Below are positions 1-6,542 of a stretch of DNA of 9,962 nt, one piece after another. Numbering within the stretch: position 1 is the first letter of the stretch; each line of letters opens with the position of its first letter. Source of the DNA: Pseudomonadota bacterium (GTDB lineage Bacteria > Bdellovibrionota > Bacteriovoracia > Bacteriovoracales > Bacteriovoracaceae); NCBI GenBank assembly GCA_021299675.1, contig JAJTIF010000105.1, forward strand, positions 1 to 9,962, read 5' to 3'. The notes under the pieces are model-generated. The model was not told where the DNA came from, searched no databases, and was given only the letters and a program-made list of their open reading frames with translations. A program made the position numbers and the translations under genes.

Positions 1-178
1 ATTCTTTTTTGAGATAATCACCAGCAATCCCCTGGTGAAAGTAGTTATTCGCCTGATCTTGCTCCTGGTCTGTGAGTGGTTTGGTGGTGGCGAAGCTCTC
101 ATCTAGCGTATCTCCCATCACGAGTGTGGGTGCAAATGCCATGTGAAAGGCGAGTGAGAGGCAAATCAGTTTTTTCAT
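1..178 (-). CDS. Small exported protein of unknown function, 5' part only
   Basis: The first 59 codons are visible; the gene runs off the left edge. The protein starts MKKLICLSLAFHMAFA, a clear Sec signal peptide with two lysines, a hydrophobic core and likely cleavage near residues 16-22 (after AFA or VMG). The mature part begins acidic and polar (DTLDESF, then LTDQEQDQANNYFHQG), so the product should be periplasmic or secreted. The ATG at 178 is supported by an AAGGGA-like ribosome binding site 5 nt upstream (plus-strand 184-189). It is divergent from the DtxR-type regulator gene. I do not recognise the family, and too little is present to assign a function. Confidence 0.7.
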   Translation of the reverse strand, partial: MKKLICLSLAFHMAFAPTLVMGDTLDESFATTKPLTDQEQDQANNYFHQGIAGDYLKKE

Positions 179-197
179 ATAAATCCCTTGTCCCATC

Positions 198-206
198 ATA
201 GTATCA
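198..206 (-). promoter_or_regulatory. Possible extended -10 promoter of the left-edge exported protein
   Basis: Read on the minus strand this is TGATACTAT, a TGn extended -10 with a 4/6 hexamer. No convincing -35 was found. Transcription would start near 190, leaving a very short leader that just includes the AAGGGA ribosome binding site. This is a prediction from pattern only. Confidence 0.3.
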
Positions 207-250
207 CAAGGCATGGTTTTTTTTAGACTAGGCAAGGGCTTCTCAAGAGA

Positions 251-274
251 AAGTACTCGTAAAAACGATTACTT
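251..274. repeat. 24-bp near-perfect inverted repeat, candidate operator
   Basis: Arms AAGTACTCGT (251-260) and ACGATTACTT (265-274) are reverse complements at 9 of 10 positions, separated by AAAA. It lies between two divergent genes, about 90 bp upstream of the DtxR-type regulator ATG and about 73 bp upstream of the left-edge gene's ATG. It could be a dimer-binding operator or the stem of a transcribed hairpin. There is no T-run right after it on either strand, which argues against a terminator. It does not resemble classical DtxR or MntR boxes that I know. Confidence 0.45.
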
Positions 275-312
275 ATGTCGGCCTTCGGGAGAATCACTTA
301 GAACATAGCTGC

Positions 313-327
313 AAAGAATAATTATCA
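313..327. promoter_or_regulatory. Fur-box-like site over the likely promoter of the DtxR-type operon
   Basis: Against the 7-1-7 Fur pattern TGATAAT-N-ATTATCA, the right half (321-327, ATTATCA) matches 7/7 and the left half (313-319, AAAGAAT) matches 4/7. A -10-like hexamer TATCAT (323-328, 5/6) overlaps it, so a repressor bound here could block transcription. A matching -35 is weak. In AT-rich promoter DNA an 11/14 match can arise by chance. Confidence 0.3.
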
Positions 328-363
328 TTTGACGCTCAAACGGAGGGGGAATAGGGTAGTTTT

Positions 364-882
364 ATGGGAAATGATAAGAAAATAGCTGTCCAGCATACTC
401 ACGATAATGACCTCACTCACTCGATGGTTCATTACCTTTTGGCGATCCATAAGCTCAAGGAGATGAAGGGCTATGCCCGTGTGACGGACATTGCGAACGA
501 AATGGGACTCACGAAGGGATCTGTTTCCACTGCGCTCAATAATTTGCGTAAGCGTGACCTGGTGGTGGAGGACGAATCGAAATTTCTGAGTCTCTCCGAA
601 TCAGGACACCAAGCGGTTCATGATATTCTCTCCTCCCGCACACTCCTCTTTTATTTTCTAAAAGATATCGTCGGCGTCACCGAGGAGACGGCTCACAAGG
701 ACTCCTGCTTGATGGAACACCTCATGAGTGAAGAAACCCGTAACATGTTCTTTAAGTTCATGCAGTCTCTTTGCAACGGAGAGGCCAAGAAAATGGTCTT
801 CAATACTTCCTTTGACTTTAATCAATTCGACCATCCCGCTGAGTTCATCGACATCCAGAAGGGTGACAGCTACCTGAAGTGA
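364..882 (+). CDS. DtxR/MntR-family metal-dependent transcriptional regulator (variant metal site)
   Basis: This 172-aa protein aligns through its length with the DtxR/MntR family. A winged helix-turn-helix spans about residues 19-80 (ARVTDIANEMGLTKGSVSTA, then LRKRDLV), followed by a helical metal-binding/dimerisation domain at about 85-140. By my manual alignment with DtxR, primary-site residues C102, E105 and H106 correspond to C115, E118 and H119, and H98 to H111. DtxR M10 becomes H23, and ancillary-site residues H79 and E83 become R92 and F96. There is no C-terminal SH3-like domain; the tail after residue 140 is unlike classical members. A purine-rich GGAGGGGG lies 14-21 nt before the ATG, with a closer AGGG. 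The stop overlaps the next gene's GTG by 4 nt, so the transporter is probably co-regulated. The metal sensed (Fe, Mn or other) cannot be told from sequence. Confidence 0.85.
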   Translation: MGNDKKIAVQHTHDNDLTHSMVHYLLAIHKLKEMKGYARVTDIANEMGLTKGSVSTALNNLRKRDLVVEDESKFLSLSESGHQAVHDILSSRTLLFYFLKDIVGVTEETAHKDSCLMEHLMSEETRNMFFKFMQSLCNGEAKKMVFNTSFDFNQFDHPAEFIDIQKGDSYLK

Positions 883-2066
883 CCTCCACCTTGAAAACGA
901 AGAATTTCTCCTACTTCTTACTGAGCTATTTTTTTGTGCTCTTTAACTATCCTATCGTGCGCGCCAGTTCGATCACACAGTTCTTCGAACTCTATGGAGC
1001 CAAGACTTCACCACAGGCCTGGGTGTTGGCGATTGTTCTTCTGATCACTTCTCTTGCCCTCTCAAACTACATTCAGGGGCGGCTTGGGTTTAAAAAAACT
1101 TTCTTCGTTTTGACCTTCGTCAGTCTCGCTCTCTCGACCTTGGCATTTCTTCTGGCTCACTTCGGGGTTCGCTTCGGTTCGTTCGTGCAGTTTGCTTGGA
1201 AGGAAGTCTATATTGTGCTCCACGTGCACCTTCTACTGGCCTACGCCAACACATGGCTGAAACGAGAAGACTTTCTCAAATGGATCGGACCTATCGGGGC
1301 CGTGGGAAGTGTGGGAGGAATCCTTGGAGGGCTACTCACTTCAGCCCTGGCCACTCATCTCGATCTCGCGCTCATGTTTTGGATCGGACAATTTTTTGTC
1401 TTGGTCTCTGCTCTTTTCGTCTCTCCCCTCGAGACCATCATTGCAGTCCAAGATAAAAAAAGAGAAAGTCCTCTCAAGTCTCTCGATACGGCAAGCCTCA
1501 GGCTCTATGTCTCACTTGTGGCAGCCATTATTTTTCTCTCTCAGATTGTCATCAACATCGCAGACTTCCAGTTCTCCCTCATCTTTGAAAAGATGATTGA
1601 GTCCTCTCAAGAAAGAGCGATTTACCTCGGACACATGTACACGGCGACCAATGGCCTGACGCTCCTGTTCCAGCTCGCCGTGGTCCCCATTTTGCTTAAA
1701 AAATTAGACTTAAAGTGGATCCACTTTCTGATCCCTTTAACCTATCTAATCTGTCTACTAATTGGTCTCAACGTTGGAGTTCTCCTGTCGAGTGCTCTTT
1801 TTTATGTTTACCTCAAAGCCGGGGACTACTCATTCTTCAGCTCCAGCAAGGAGCTTCTCTATCAACCGATGAAGCCTCTGCAGAAATACGGGGCAAAATA
1901 TTTTACTGACATGCTTGTGTATCGCAGCTCGAAAGCGGTGATCGCTGGCGTCTTGATTTATCTGCAGGATCCAGAGATCCTATTCTGGATCATGTGTGTC
2001 GCTTTACTGGCATGGATGGTCATCGTTAAATTCATTTTTAGTCTTCACCGTAAAATTTTTCCATAG
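879..2066 (+). CDS. Npt1/Npt2-like MFS transporter (ATP/ADP translocase-related)
   Basis: This is a 395-aa inner-membrane protein with about 12 hydrophobic segments (roughly residues 12-27, 48-65, 74-95, 105-126, 135-159, 163-181, 208-230, 250-275, 279-296, 299-318, 345-363, 368-388). Several stretches recall the bacterial Npt/ATP-ADP translocase branch of MFS proteins: VRASSITQFFELYGAK (27-42), WIGPIGAVGSVGGILGGLL (135-153), NIADFQFSLIFEK (226-238), and SSSKELLYQPMKPLQKYGAK (321-340) followed by FTDMLVYRSSKA. Rickettsial and chlamydial members exchange or import nucleotides, but many free-living homologues have unknown substrates, so nucleotide transport here is inference. It is shorter than the roughly 500-aa parasite translocases. 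The start is GTG inside the GTGA overlap with the regulator, implying translational coupling. Confidence 0.72.
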   Translation: MTSTLKTKNFSYFLLSYFFVLFNYPIVRASSITQFFELYGAKTSPQAWVLAIVLLITSLALSNYIQGRLGFKKTFFVLTFVSLALSTLAFLLAHFGVRFGSFVQFAWKEVYIVLHVHLLLAYANTWLKREDFLKWIGPIGAVGSVGGILGGLLTSALATHLDLALMFWIGQFFVLVSALFVSPLETIIAVQDKKRESPLKSLDTASLRLYVSLVAAIIFLSQIVINIADFQFSLIFEKMIESSQERAIYLGHMYTATNGLTLLFQLAVVPILLKKLDLKWIHFLIPLTYLICLLIGLNVGVLLSSALFYVYLKAGDYSFFSSSKELLYQPMKPLQKYGAKYFTDMLVYRSSKAVIAGVLIYLQDPEILFWIMCVALLAWMVIVKFIFSLHRKIFP

Positions 2067-2073
2067 AGGTTAT

Positions 2074-4098
2074 ATGCAAGCACTTTTAAATCCTTCACCA
2101 CTTAAATATGGTGCGCTCCCATTTGATCAATTCCAAACCGCTGATTTCCTCCCGGCACTAGAGGTCGCGATTAAAGATGCGTACGTGGAGCTAGAGCACT
2201 GGAAGAAAGAACGGTCAGCGGCGTTCAAGGACGTGATCGTGTCCCTGGATGACCTGCGGGAAACCATCAGTCAAATTTCATCCATCTTCTACAATCTTCA
2301 CTCTGCGCACACCAACGACGAACTCGAGAAGATCGCTCCTGAGATCTCGACCAAACTCACGAAGTTCAGCAATGATGTCACCCTTGATCCAATCGTCTTC
2401 GCCCGCATCGAAGAGTGCTGGAACACGCGTGACAAGCAAAATCTCACCACCGAAGAGATGATGATCCTCAATAAGACCTACAAGAGTTTCGTTAGAAACG
2501 GAGCCAAGCTCCAAGAGGCGGCGAAGACTCGCATGCGCCAGATCGACGAGGCGCTCGCGAAATTGAGTATCAGCTTTTCACAAAACGTTCTGAAGGCGAC
2601 AAATAATTTTGAAAAATTCATCACCGACAAGGCCCTCCTCGACGGTCTGCCGGAATCGTTCCTAGAGGCTTCGTCTGAAGCGGCAGAGAAAAAAGGGAAA
2701 AAGGGGCAGTGGCTTTTGACCCTCGATTACCCAATGATCGTCCCGGTTCTTACCTATGCAAAAAACCGTGAACTTCGCCGAGAAATGTTTTTAGCTCATT
2801 CTTCAAAAGCCTTTAGTGGTGACTTGGATAATAAACCCAACATCCTCGAGGTCGTGAAGTTGCGCTACGAGCGCGCCAATCTGCTGGGCTATAAAACTCA
2901 CGCGGATTACGTGTTAGAAGAGCGCATGGCCGATACTCCTGAGAAAGTTAAAAACTTTCTCAGCGAATTGAATGTGAAAGCCAAGCCTCATGCTCAACGG
3001 GAGATTGCGAAACTTACAAATCTCGCACTTGAACTGGACGGTATCAAGCAACTAGAGAAGTGGGATAGCGCGTACTATTCCGAGATCCTAAAGAAGCGCG
3101 AGATTGGCTTCGACGAAGAAGTGTTGCGTCCATATTTCTCACTGGAAAAAGTCATTGCAGGGATCTTTCAGGTGACGCAGAAATTGTACGGTTTGAATTA
3201 TAAGGAGCTGACAGATCTCCCGGTCTACCATGAAGATGTGAAAGTCTATGAGGTGACAGATAAGAATGGCTTCGTGGGTCTGTTCTATATGGACTTCTTT
3301 CCACGAGCTTCAAAGCGCGGCGGCGCTTGGATGACCAGTTTTGTGGATCAAGGGATCTCCCGCGGTGAAAGCCGTCGTCCCCACGTCGCCATCGTGTGTA
3401 ACTTCACCAAGCCCACAAATACCAAGCCCTCTCTCTTAACACTCAATGAAGTTACAACTCTCTACCACGAGTTCGGTCATGCGCTTCACGGTCTTCTCTC
3501 AAAGTGTAAGTACACTAGCCTCTCCGGCACAAATGTGTACTGGGACTTTGTAGAACTCCCGTCGCAGATCATGGAAAACTGGGTCCACGAAAAAGATTGC
3601 CTGGATCTCTTTGCTGCTCACTACGTGACGGGAGAAAAAATTTCCACCGATCTCATCGAAAAAATTAAAAAGTCTGGAAGTTTTCTCGAGGGCCTAGCAA
3701 CTATGCGGCAGTTGACCTTTGCCACCCTTGACATGCATTGGCACTCTCAAGACCCGAAAGCTTTTGCAGATGTGCTGAAGGTAGAGGCTCAAGCCACAAA
3801 GGATTTGAGTTTTCTCCCTGATGTCCCAGGCACTAGCATATCTTGTAGCTTCTCTCACATCTTCGCCGGAGGCTACTCTGCCGGATACTATAGCTACAAG
3901 TGGGCTGAGGTCCTTGACGCCGATGCCTTTGAGTACTTCAAGGAGAAAGGTATTTTTAACCCAGAAGTGGCAAAACTCTTTCGCGAGAACATCCTTGAGA
4001 GGGGAGGCACGGAGCATCCTATGAATCTTTATAAGAAGTTCAGAGGAAAAGAACCTAACGTGGATGCGCTATTGAGAAGAGCGGGAATTATTAATTGA
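2074..4098 (+). CDS. prlC: M3-family zinc oligopeptidase (oligopeptidase A type)
   Basis: This 674-aa zinc metallopeptidase should cleave short peptides in the cytoplasm. The active-site HEFGH is at residues 465-469, and the third zinc ligand E494 lies in FVELPSQIMENW, 25 residues on, the same spacing as in thimet oligopeptidase. The C-terminal part (GGYSAGYYSYKWAEVLDADA and FRENILERGGTEHPMNLYKKFRGKEP) fits OpdA/PrlC better than Dcp, and the length matches OpdA (about 680). No signal peptide is seen. I chose ATG 2074 because it follows the transporter stop by 7 nt, has a GAGG ribosome binding site 4 nt upstream, and gives the usual N-terminus (MQALLNPSPLKYGALPFDQF). The in-frame ATG at 1996 would lie inside the transporter and add an unrelated leader. 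The stop overlaps the kinase TTG by 4 nt. The symbol is by similarity; Dcp-like dipeptidyl activity is the main alternative. Confidence 0.9.
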   Translation: MQALLNPSPLKYGALPFDQFQTADFLPALEVAIKDAYVELEHWKKERSAAFKDVIVSLDDLRETISQISSIFYNLHSAHTNDELEKIAPEISTKLTKFSNDVTLDPIVFARIEECWNTRDKQNLTTEEMMILNKTYKSFVRNGAKLQEAAKTRMRQIDEALAKLSISFSQNVLKATNNFEKFITDKALLDGLPESFLEASSEAAEKKGKKGQWLLTLDYPMIVPVLTYAKNRELRREMFLAHSSKAFSGDLDNKPNILEVVKLRYERANLLGYKTHADYVLEERMADTPEKVKNFLSELNVKAKPHAQREIAKLTNLALELDGIKQLEKWDSAYYSEILKKREIGFDEEVLRPYFSLEKVIAGIFQVTQKLYGLNYKELTDLPVYHEDVKVYEVTDKNGFVGLFYMDFFPRASKRGGAWMTSFVDQGISRGESRRPHVAIVCNFTKPTNTKPSLLTLNEVTTLYHEFGHALHGLLSKCKYTSLSGTNVYWDFVELPSQIMENWVHEKDCLDLFAAHYVTGEKISTDLIEKIKKSGSFLEGLATMRQLTFATLDMHWHSQDPKAFADVLKVEAQATKDLSFLPDVPGTSISCSFSHIFAGGYSAGYYSYKWAEVLDADAFEYFKEKGIFNPEVAKLFRENILERGGTEHPMNLYKKFRGKEPNVDALLRRAGIIN

Positions 4099-5699
4099 AG
4101 CAAACTCGCGACTTTAACTTTTACCATAAAGTGATCACCTCTCTCTCAAAGAGAGAGGTTTTAAAGTCAGGGAATCTTCTCGATGGTCTGCGGATTATTC
4201 TCATGGAAACGGCAAAAGTTCTGGAGACGGCACAAGTAGGGTTCTGGAGTTTTCATGCCGCGGAAGAAGTCATCAAAAATGAACTGACCTATCGGACACA
4301 GTCGAATGACTTCTCTTCGGGCGGAGTCGTGTCCAAGCAATTGGCGCCACTCTATTTCTCCGAGATTCTCTTTGAGCAGGTTATCTCCGCCAACAATGTT
4401 TTTGAGGATCGGGCTACATCAGAGCTCATCGATGCCTATCTTAAGCCTCAGGGCATCTGGTCGCTACTAGATGTACCCGTGATGATCGAAGGGGAGTTCA
4501 TCGGGATCATTTGCTGCGAGCACAAAGTGACTCCGCGAATCTGGAGCCCGGATGAAAAATATTTTGTCACTCTCGCCTCTCACCTCATCGCTCACCTGAT
4601 TGAAAGTGACCGACGGGCGAAACTTTTACGCCTGATGGAACTCGAAAACCTGACCTCGGGCGAAGTAGAAATTAAAAATCTTTTGAAGTCGCTTCCCATC
4701 CCCCTGGCTGTCCTAGATAGTGAGTCGCGCTACCTGGCTTTTTCTGAGAAGTGGCAGCAGAGCTTTGCGTTTAAGGTCGAGGCTCCCATCGGACGCCATG
4801 TCTGGGATTGTCACGACAACTACCAAAAAGTGTGGGTGGAGCGCGTGAAGCTCGCTCAGACAGGTCAACGCCTTCAGCAGAATGAAGAATTGATCAAAGG
4901 CATCGATGGTCTAGATCACTGGATCTCCTGGCAGCTAGAACCCCTTAAGAACTTCCAGGGGCAGCAAACTGGAGTGGTGGTGATCTGTGATGATATTACT
5001 TCGAGGAAAGAGTCTGACATCAAATTCAATCACACGGCTAAGCTAACTGCTCTAGGAGAGATGGCCGGAGGAATCGCCCATGAGATAAACAACCCACTCA
5101 GTATCCTGAAAGGGTTCGTCGATCTCATGCAGAAAAAAATTAATCAAGGCCAGTTCATTCAGGCAGAGTTTGAGAACTACCTCCAGAAGTCCAGCTCCAC
5201 CATTGATCGCATCTCGCGTGTGGTGCGGGCCATGAAAAAAATCTCTCGTGATTCCTCACGAGACCCTCTCGAGAATACCAGCTTGAATCTTCTGATTGAG
5301 GACGCCCGAGACTTTATGGCGGAGAAATTCAAATCAAGAAACATCGATTTTATCGTCAATCTTCCTAAGGAAGATGTGTTTGTTTCCTGCCGCAGCGTCG
5401 AGATTTCTCAAGTGCTCCTGAATCTCCTGAGCAACTCTTTTCAGGCTATCGACGAGAAGGGCTGGGTTCGAATCGATGTGATCGTCGAGCCGCGGATTAA
5501 GATTATCATCACGGACTCAGGGCCAGGTATTGCTTTGGAGTTACAAGATAAAATTTTTCAACCGTTTTTCACGACCAAAGACGTCGGTCTGGGCACTGGA
5601 CTGGGTTTGAGTATCTCTCGCAAAATGATCGAGGGTCACAACGGAACCTTGCGCCTCAATCCAGAGGCTAAGAACACTCAGTTCATCATCGAGCTTTGA
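4095..5699 (+). CDS. Soluble sensor histidine kinase, GAF-PAS-HisKA-HATPase
   Basis: The 534-aa protein has no membrane segments or signal peptide, so it should sense a cytoplasmic cue. In order: a GAF domain (about 13-172; WSLLDVPV, GEFIGIICCEH and RIWSPDEKYF are typical), a PAS-like domain (about 195-305), HisKA with phospho-acceptor H329 in GGIAHEINNPL, and a GHKL ATPase with N-box N443/N447, G1 DSGPG (474-478), F-box FFTTK (491-495) and G2 GLGTGLGL (498-505). All catalytic boxes look intact. No receiver domain or adjacent response regulator is present, so the partner is encoded elsewhere. The TTG start shares TTGA with the prlC stop; GAF-type homology begins around residue 13, well before the first internal ATG (4203), which supports the upstream start. 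The last 22 bp overlap the convergent nuclease gene. Confidence 0.88.
   Translation: MKQTRDFNFYHKVITSLSKREVLKSGNLLDGLRIILMETAKVLETAQVGFWSFHAAEEVIKNELTYRTQSNDFSSGGVVSKQLAPLYFSEILFEQVISANNVFEDRATSELIDAYLKPQGIWSLLDVPVMIEGEFIGIICCEHKVTPRIWSPDEKYFVTLASHLIAHLIESDRRAKLLRLMELENLTSGEVEIKNLLKSLPIPLAVLDSESRYLAFSEKWQQSFAFKVEAPIGRHVWDCHDNYQKVWVERVKLAQTGQRLQQNEELIKGIDGLDHWISWQLEPLKNFQGQQTGVVVICDDITSRKESDIKFNHTAKLTALGEMAGGIAHEINNPLSILKGFVDLMQKKINQGQFIQAEFENYLQKSSSTIDRISRVVRAMKKISRDSSRDPLENTSLNLLIEDARDFMAEKFKSRNIDFIVNLPKEDVFVSCRSVEISQVLLNLLSNSFQAIDEKGWVRIDVIVEPRIKIIITDSGPGIALELQDKIFQPFFTTKDVGLGTGLGLSISRKMIEGHNGTLRLNPEAKNTQFIIEL
4137..4162 (+). terminator. Terminator-like hairpin inside the 5' end of the kinase gene
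   Basis: A perfect 10-bp inverted repeat, ACCTCTCTCT (4137-4146) and AGAGAGAGGT (4150-4159), has a 3-nt CAA loop and runs into TTTT (4159-4162). It lies 39 nt after the prlC stop but within kinase codons 15-23 (TSLSKREV region). The shape is that of a weak Rho-independent terminator or attenuator that would lower kinase expression relative to the three upstream genes. The T-run is short, so strong termination is unlikely. The function is inferred; the repeat itself is seen directly. Confidence 0.4.
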
Positions 5700-6475
5700 A
5701 CTTGAGACTGAGGGCAAGGGCGGTATTGAAACTTCGCCTTGAAATCCCAAAGAGTCATTTCGACATTTTCCTCGAGCTGCCGGCTCTCAGATGCAGAGAG
5801 ATGTGGAAAAAAATTGATCCCAGTGATTTTTTCAATTTCTCTCACGGGAAACACGAAGGCTTCTAGTTTGTGTCCTTGCGGGGCTTGATCCATGAGAAAG
5901 CCAATGGCGCGCCATAAATTTTTTTTTCGACTTAACAAGACCTTGTAGTGATAGTCCGGAATGCTGACAGCAGTGCTGGGCAGTTTATCGAGCTCATCTG
6001 AGAGAACTGGACCTGTGATGATGAGCGTTTGCTCCGACTCTAGGGCCCAGGCACGAATAAGCGTTTCGAGCATCGACCAGCGGCCGCGATTCATGGATGA
6101 AGTTTGGGGCGTGATGTTTGAAGTGAAAAAGGATTGTCGCATAACCTCTTCGGACCACTTCATGTCACCGGCCGGAACGAGGTGTCCACGATCATAACCT
6201 GTCTGCCGGTAGTCATCTGGATCTGCGCTGGGTTCACGGAGTTTGAGGTCTACGACAAAACGATGGCTGTCTCGTTGAGCACAGTTCACGAGTTGGTCAG
6301 GGGTTAGCTCATAAGCTACCCAGCGGGCATTCTTGTGATCGTGGTCGTAGTTAAGTGAGTAGGCGAGATGAGAGACCTGCTCCCTTGCCGCTGACACTGA
6401 GTCCTTAGGGTGCCAGCTTTTACTGAGGCACACTGGACTAAAAATTACGACGAGGGCCATCAACCCATACTTCAT
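5678..6475 (-). CDS. Secreted DNA/RNA non-specific endonuclease (Serratia nuclease / NucA family)
   Basis: This 265-aa beta-beta-alpha-metal nuclease is expected to degrade DNA and RNA with Mg2+ outside the inner membrane. The DRGH motif is at 95-98 (catalytic base H98), followed by SNITPQ (119-124) and N129-x-G-x-W with E137. These correspond to H89, N119 and E127 of Serratia nuclease at near-identical spacing. The N-terminus MKYGLMALVVIFSPVCLS is a Sec signal peptide. Length is typical. ATG 6475 is preceded by AAGGA about 8 nt upstream; on the mRNA the AGGA sits in the 4-nt loop of a small AACCA/TGGTT hairpin (6478-6491). It lies 67 bp downstream of ushA on the same strand, and its last codons overlap the kinase gene tail-to-tail. 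Sugar-non-specific activity is a family expectation, not proven here. Confidence 0.9.
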   Translation of the reverse strand: MKYGLMALVVIFSPVCLSKSWHPKDSVSAAREQVSHLAYSLNYDHDHKNARWVAYELTPDQLVNCAQRDSHRFVVDLKLREPSADPDDYRQTGYDRGHLVPAGDMKWSEEVMRQSFFTSNITPQTSSMNRGRWSMLETLIRAWALESEQTLIITGPVLSDELDKLPSTAVSIPDYHYKVLLSRKKNLWRAIGFLMDQAPQGHKLEAFVFPVREIEKITGINFFPHLSASESRQLEENVEMTLWDFKAKFQYRPCPQSQVQSSMMN

Positions 6476-6497
6476 TGAACCATCCTTGGTTATTTCA

Positions 6498-6526
6498 ATG
6501 AAATCGTTATTCCTCTCTTACGTCAA
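6498..6526 (-). promoter_or_regulatory. Weak candidate promoter of the nuclease gene
   Basis: On the minus strand TTGACG (6521-6526, 5/6 to the -35 consensus) is followed after 17 nt by TTTCAT (6498-6503), a poor -10. A 6-1-6 inverted repeat ATTTCA-A-TGAAAT (6492-6504) overlaps the -10 and could be an operator or chance. Co-transcription with ushA across the 67-bp gap is the alternative. Confidence 0.3.
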
Positions 6527-6542
6527 CGGCACTCACACAATC

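Noticed and set aside
217..224. Eight-T run as a Rho-independent terminator
   Set aside because: No stem-loop precedes it on the plus strand, and no gene reads into it from the left.
1996..2073. Upstream in-frame ATG for the M3 peptidase
   Set aside because: It lies inside the transporter gene and adds 26 residues unlike the family. ATG 2074 has a GAGG site and the expected N-terminus.
3694..4017. Minus-strand open frame of 107 codons within the peptidase gene
   Set aside because: It is antisense to conserved M3 C-terminal sequence, with no supporting motif.
5713..5740. Terminator after the kinase gene
   Set aside because: CAAGG-CG / CGCCTTG pairs with a bulge, but no T-run follows on either strand and it lies in nuclease coding sequence.
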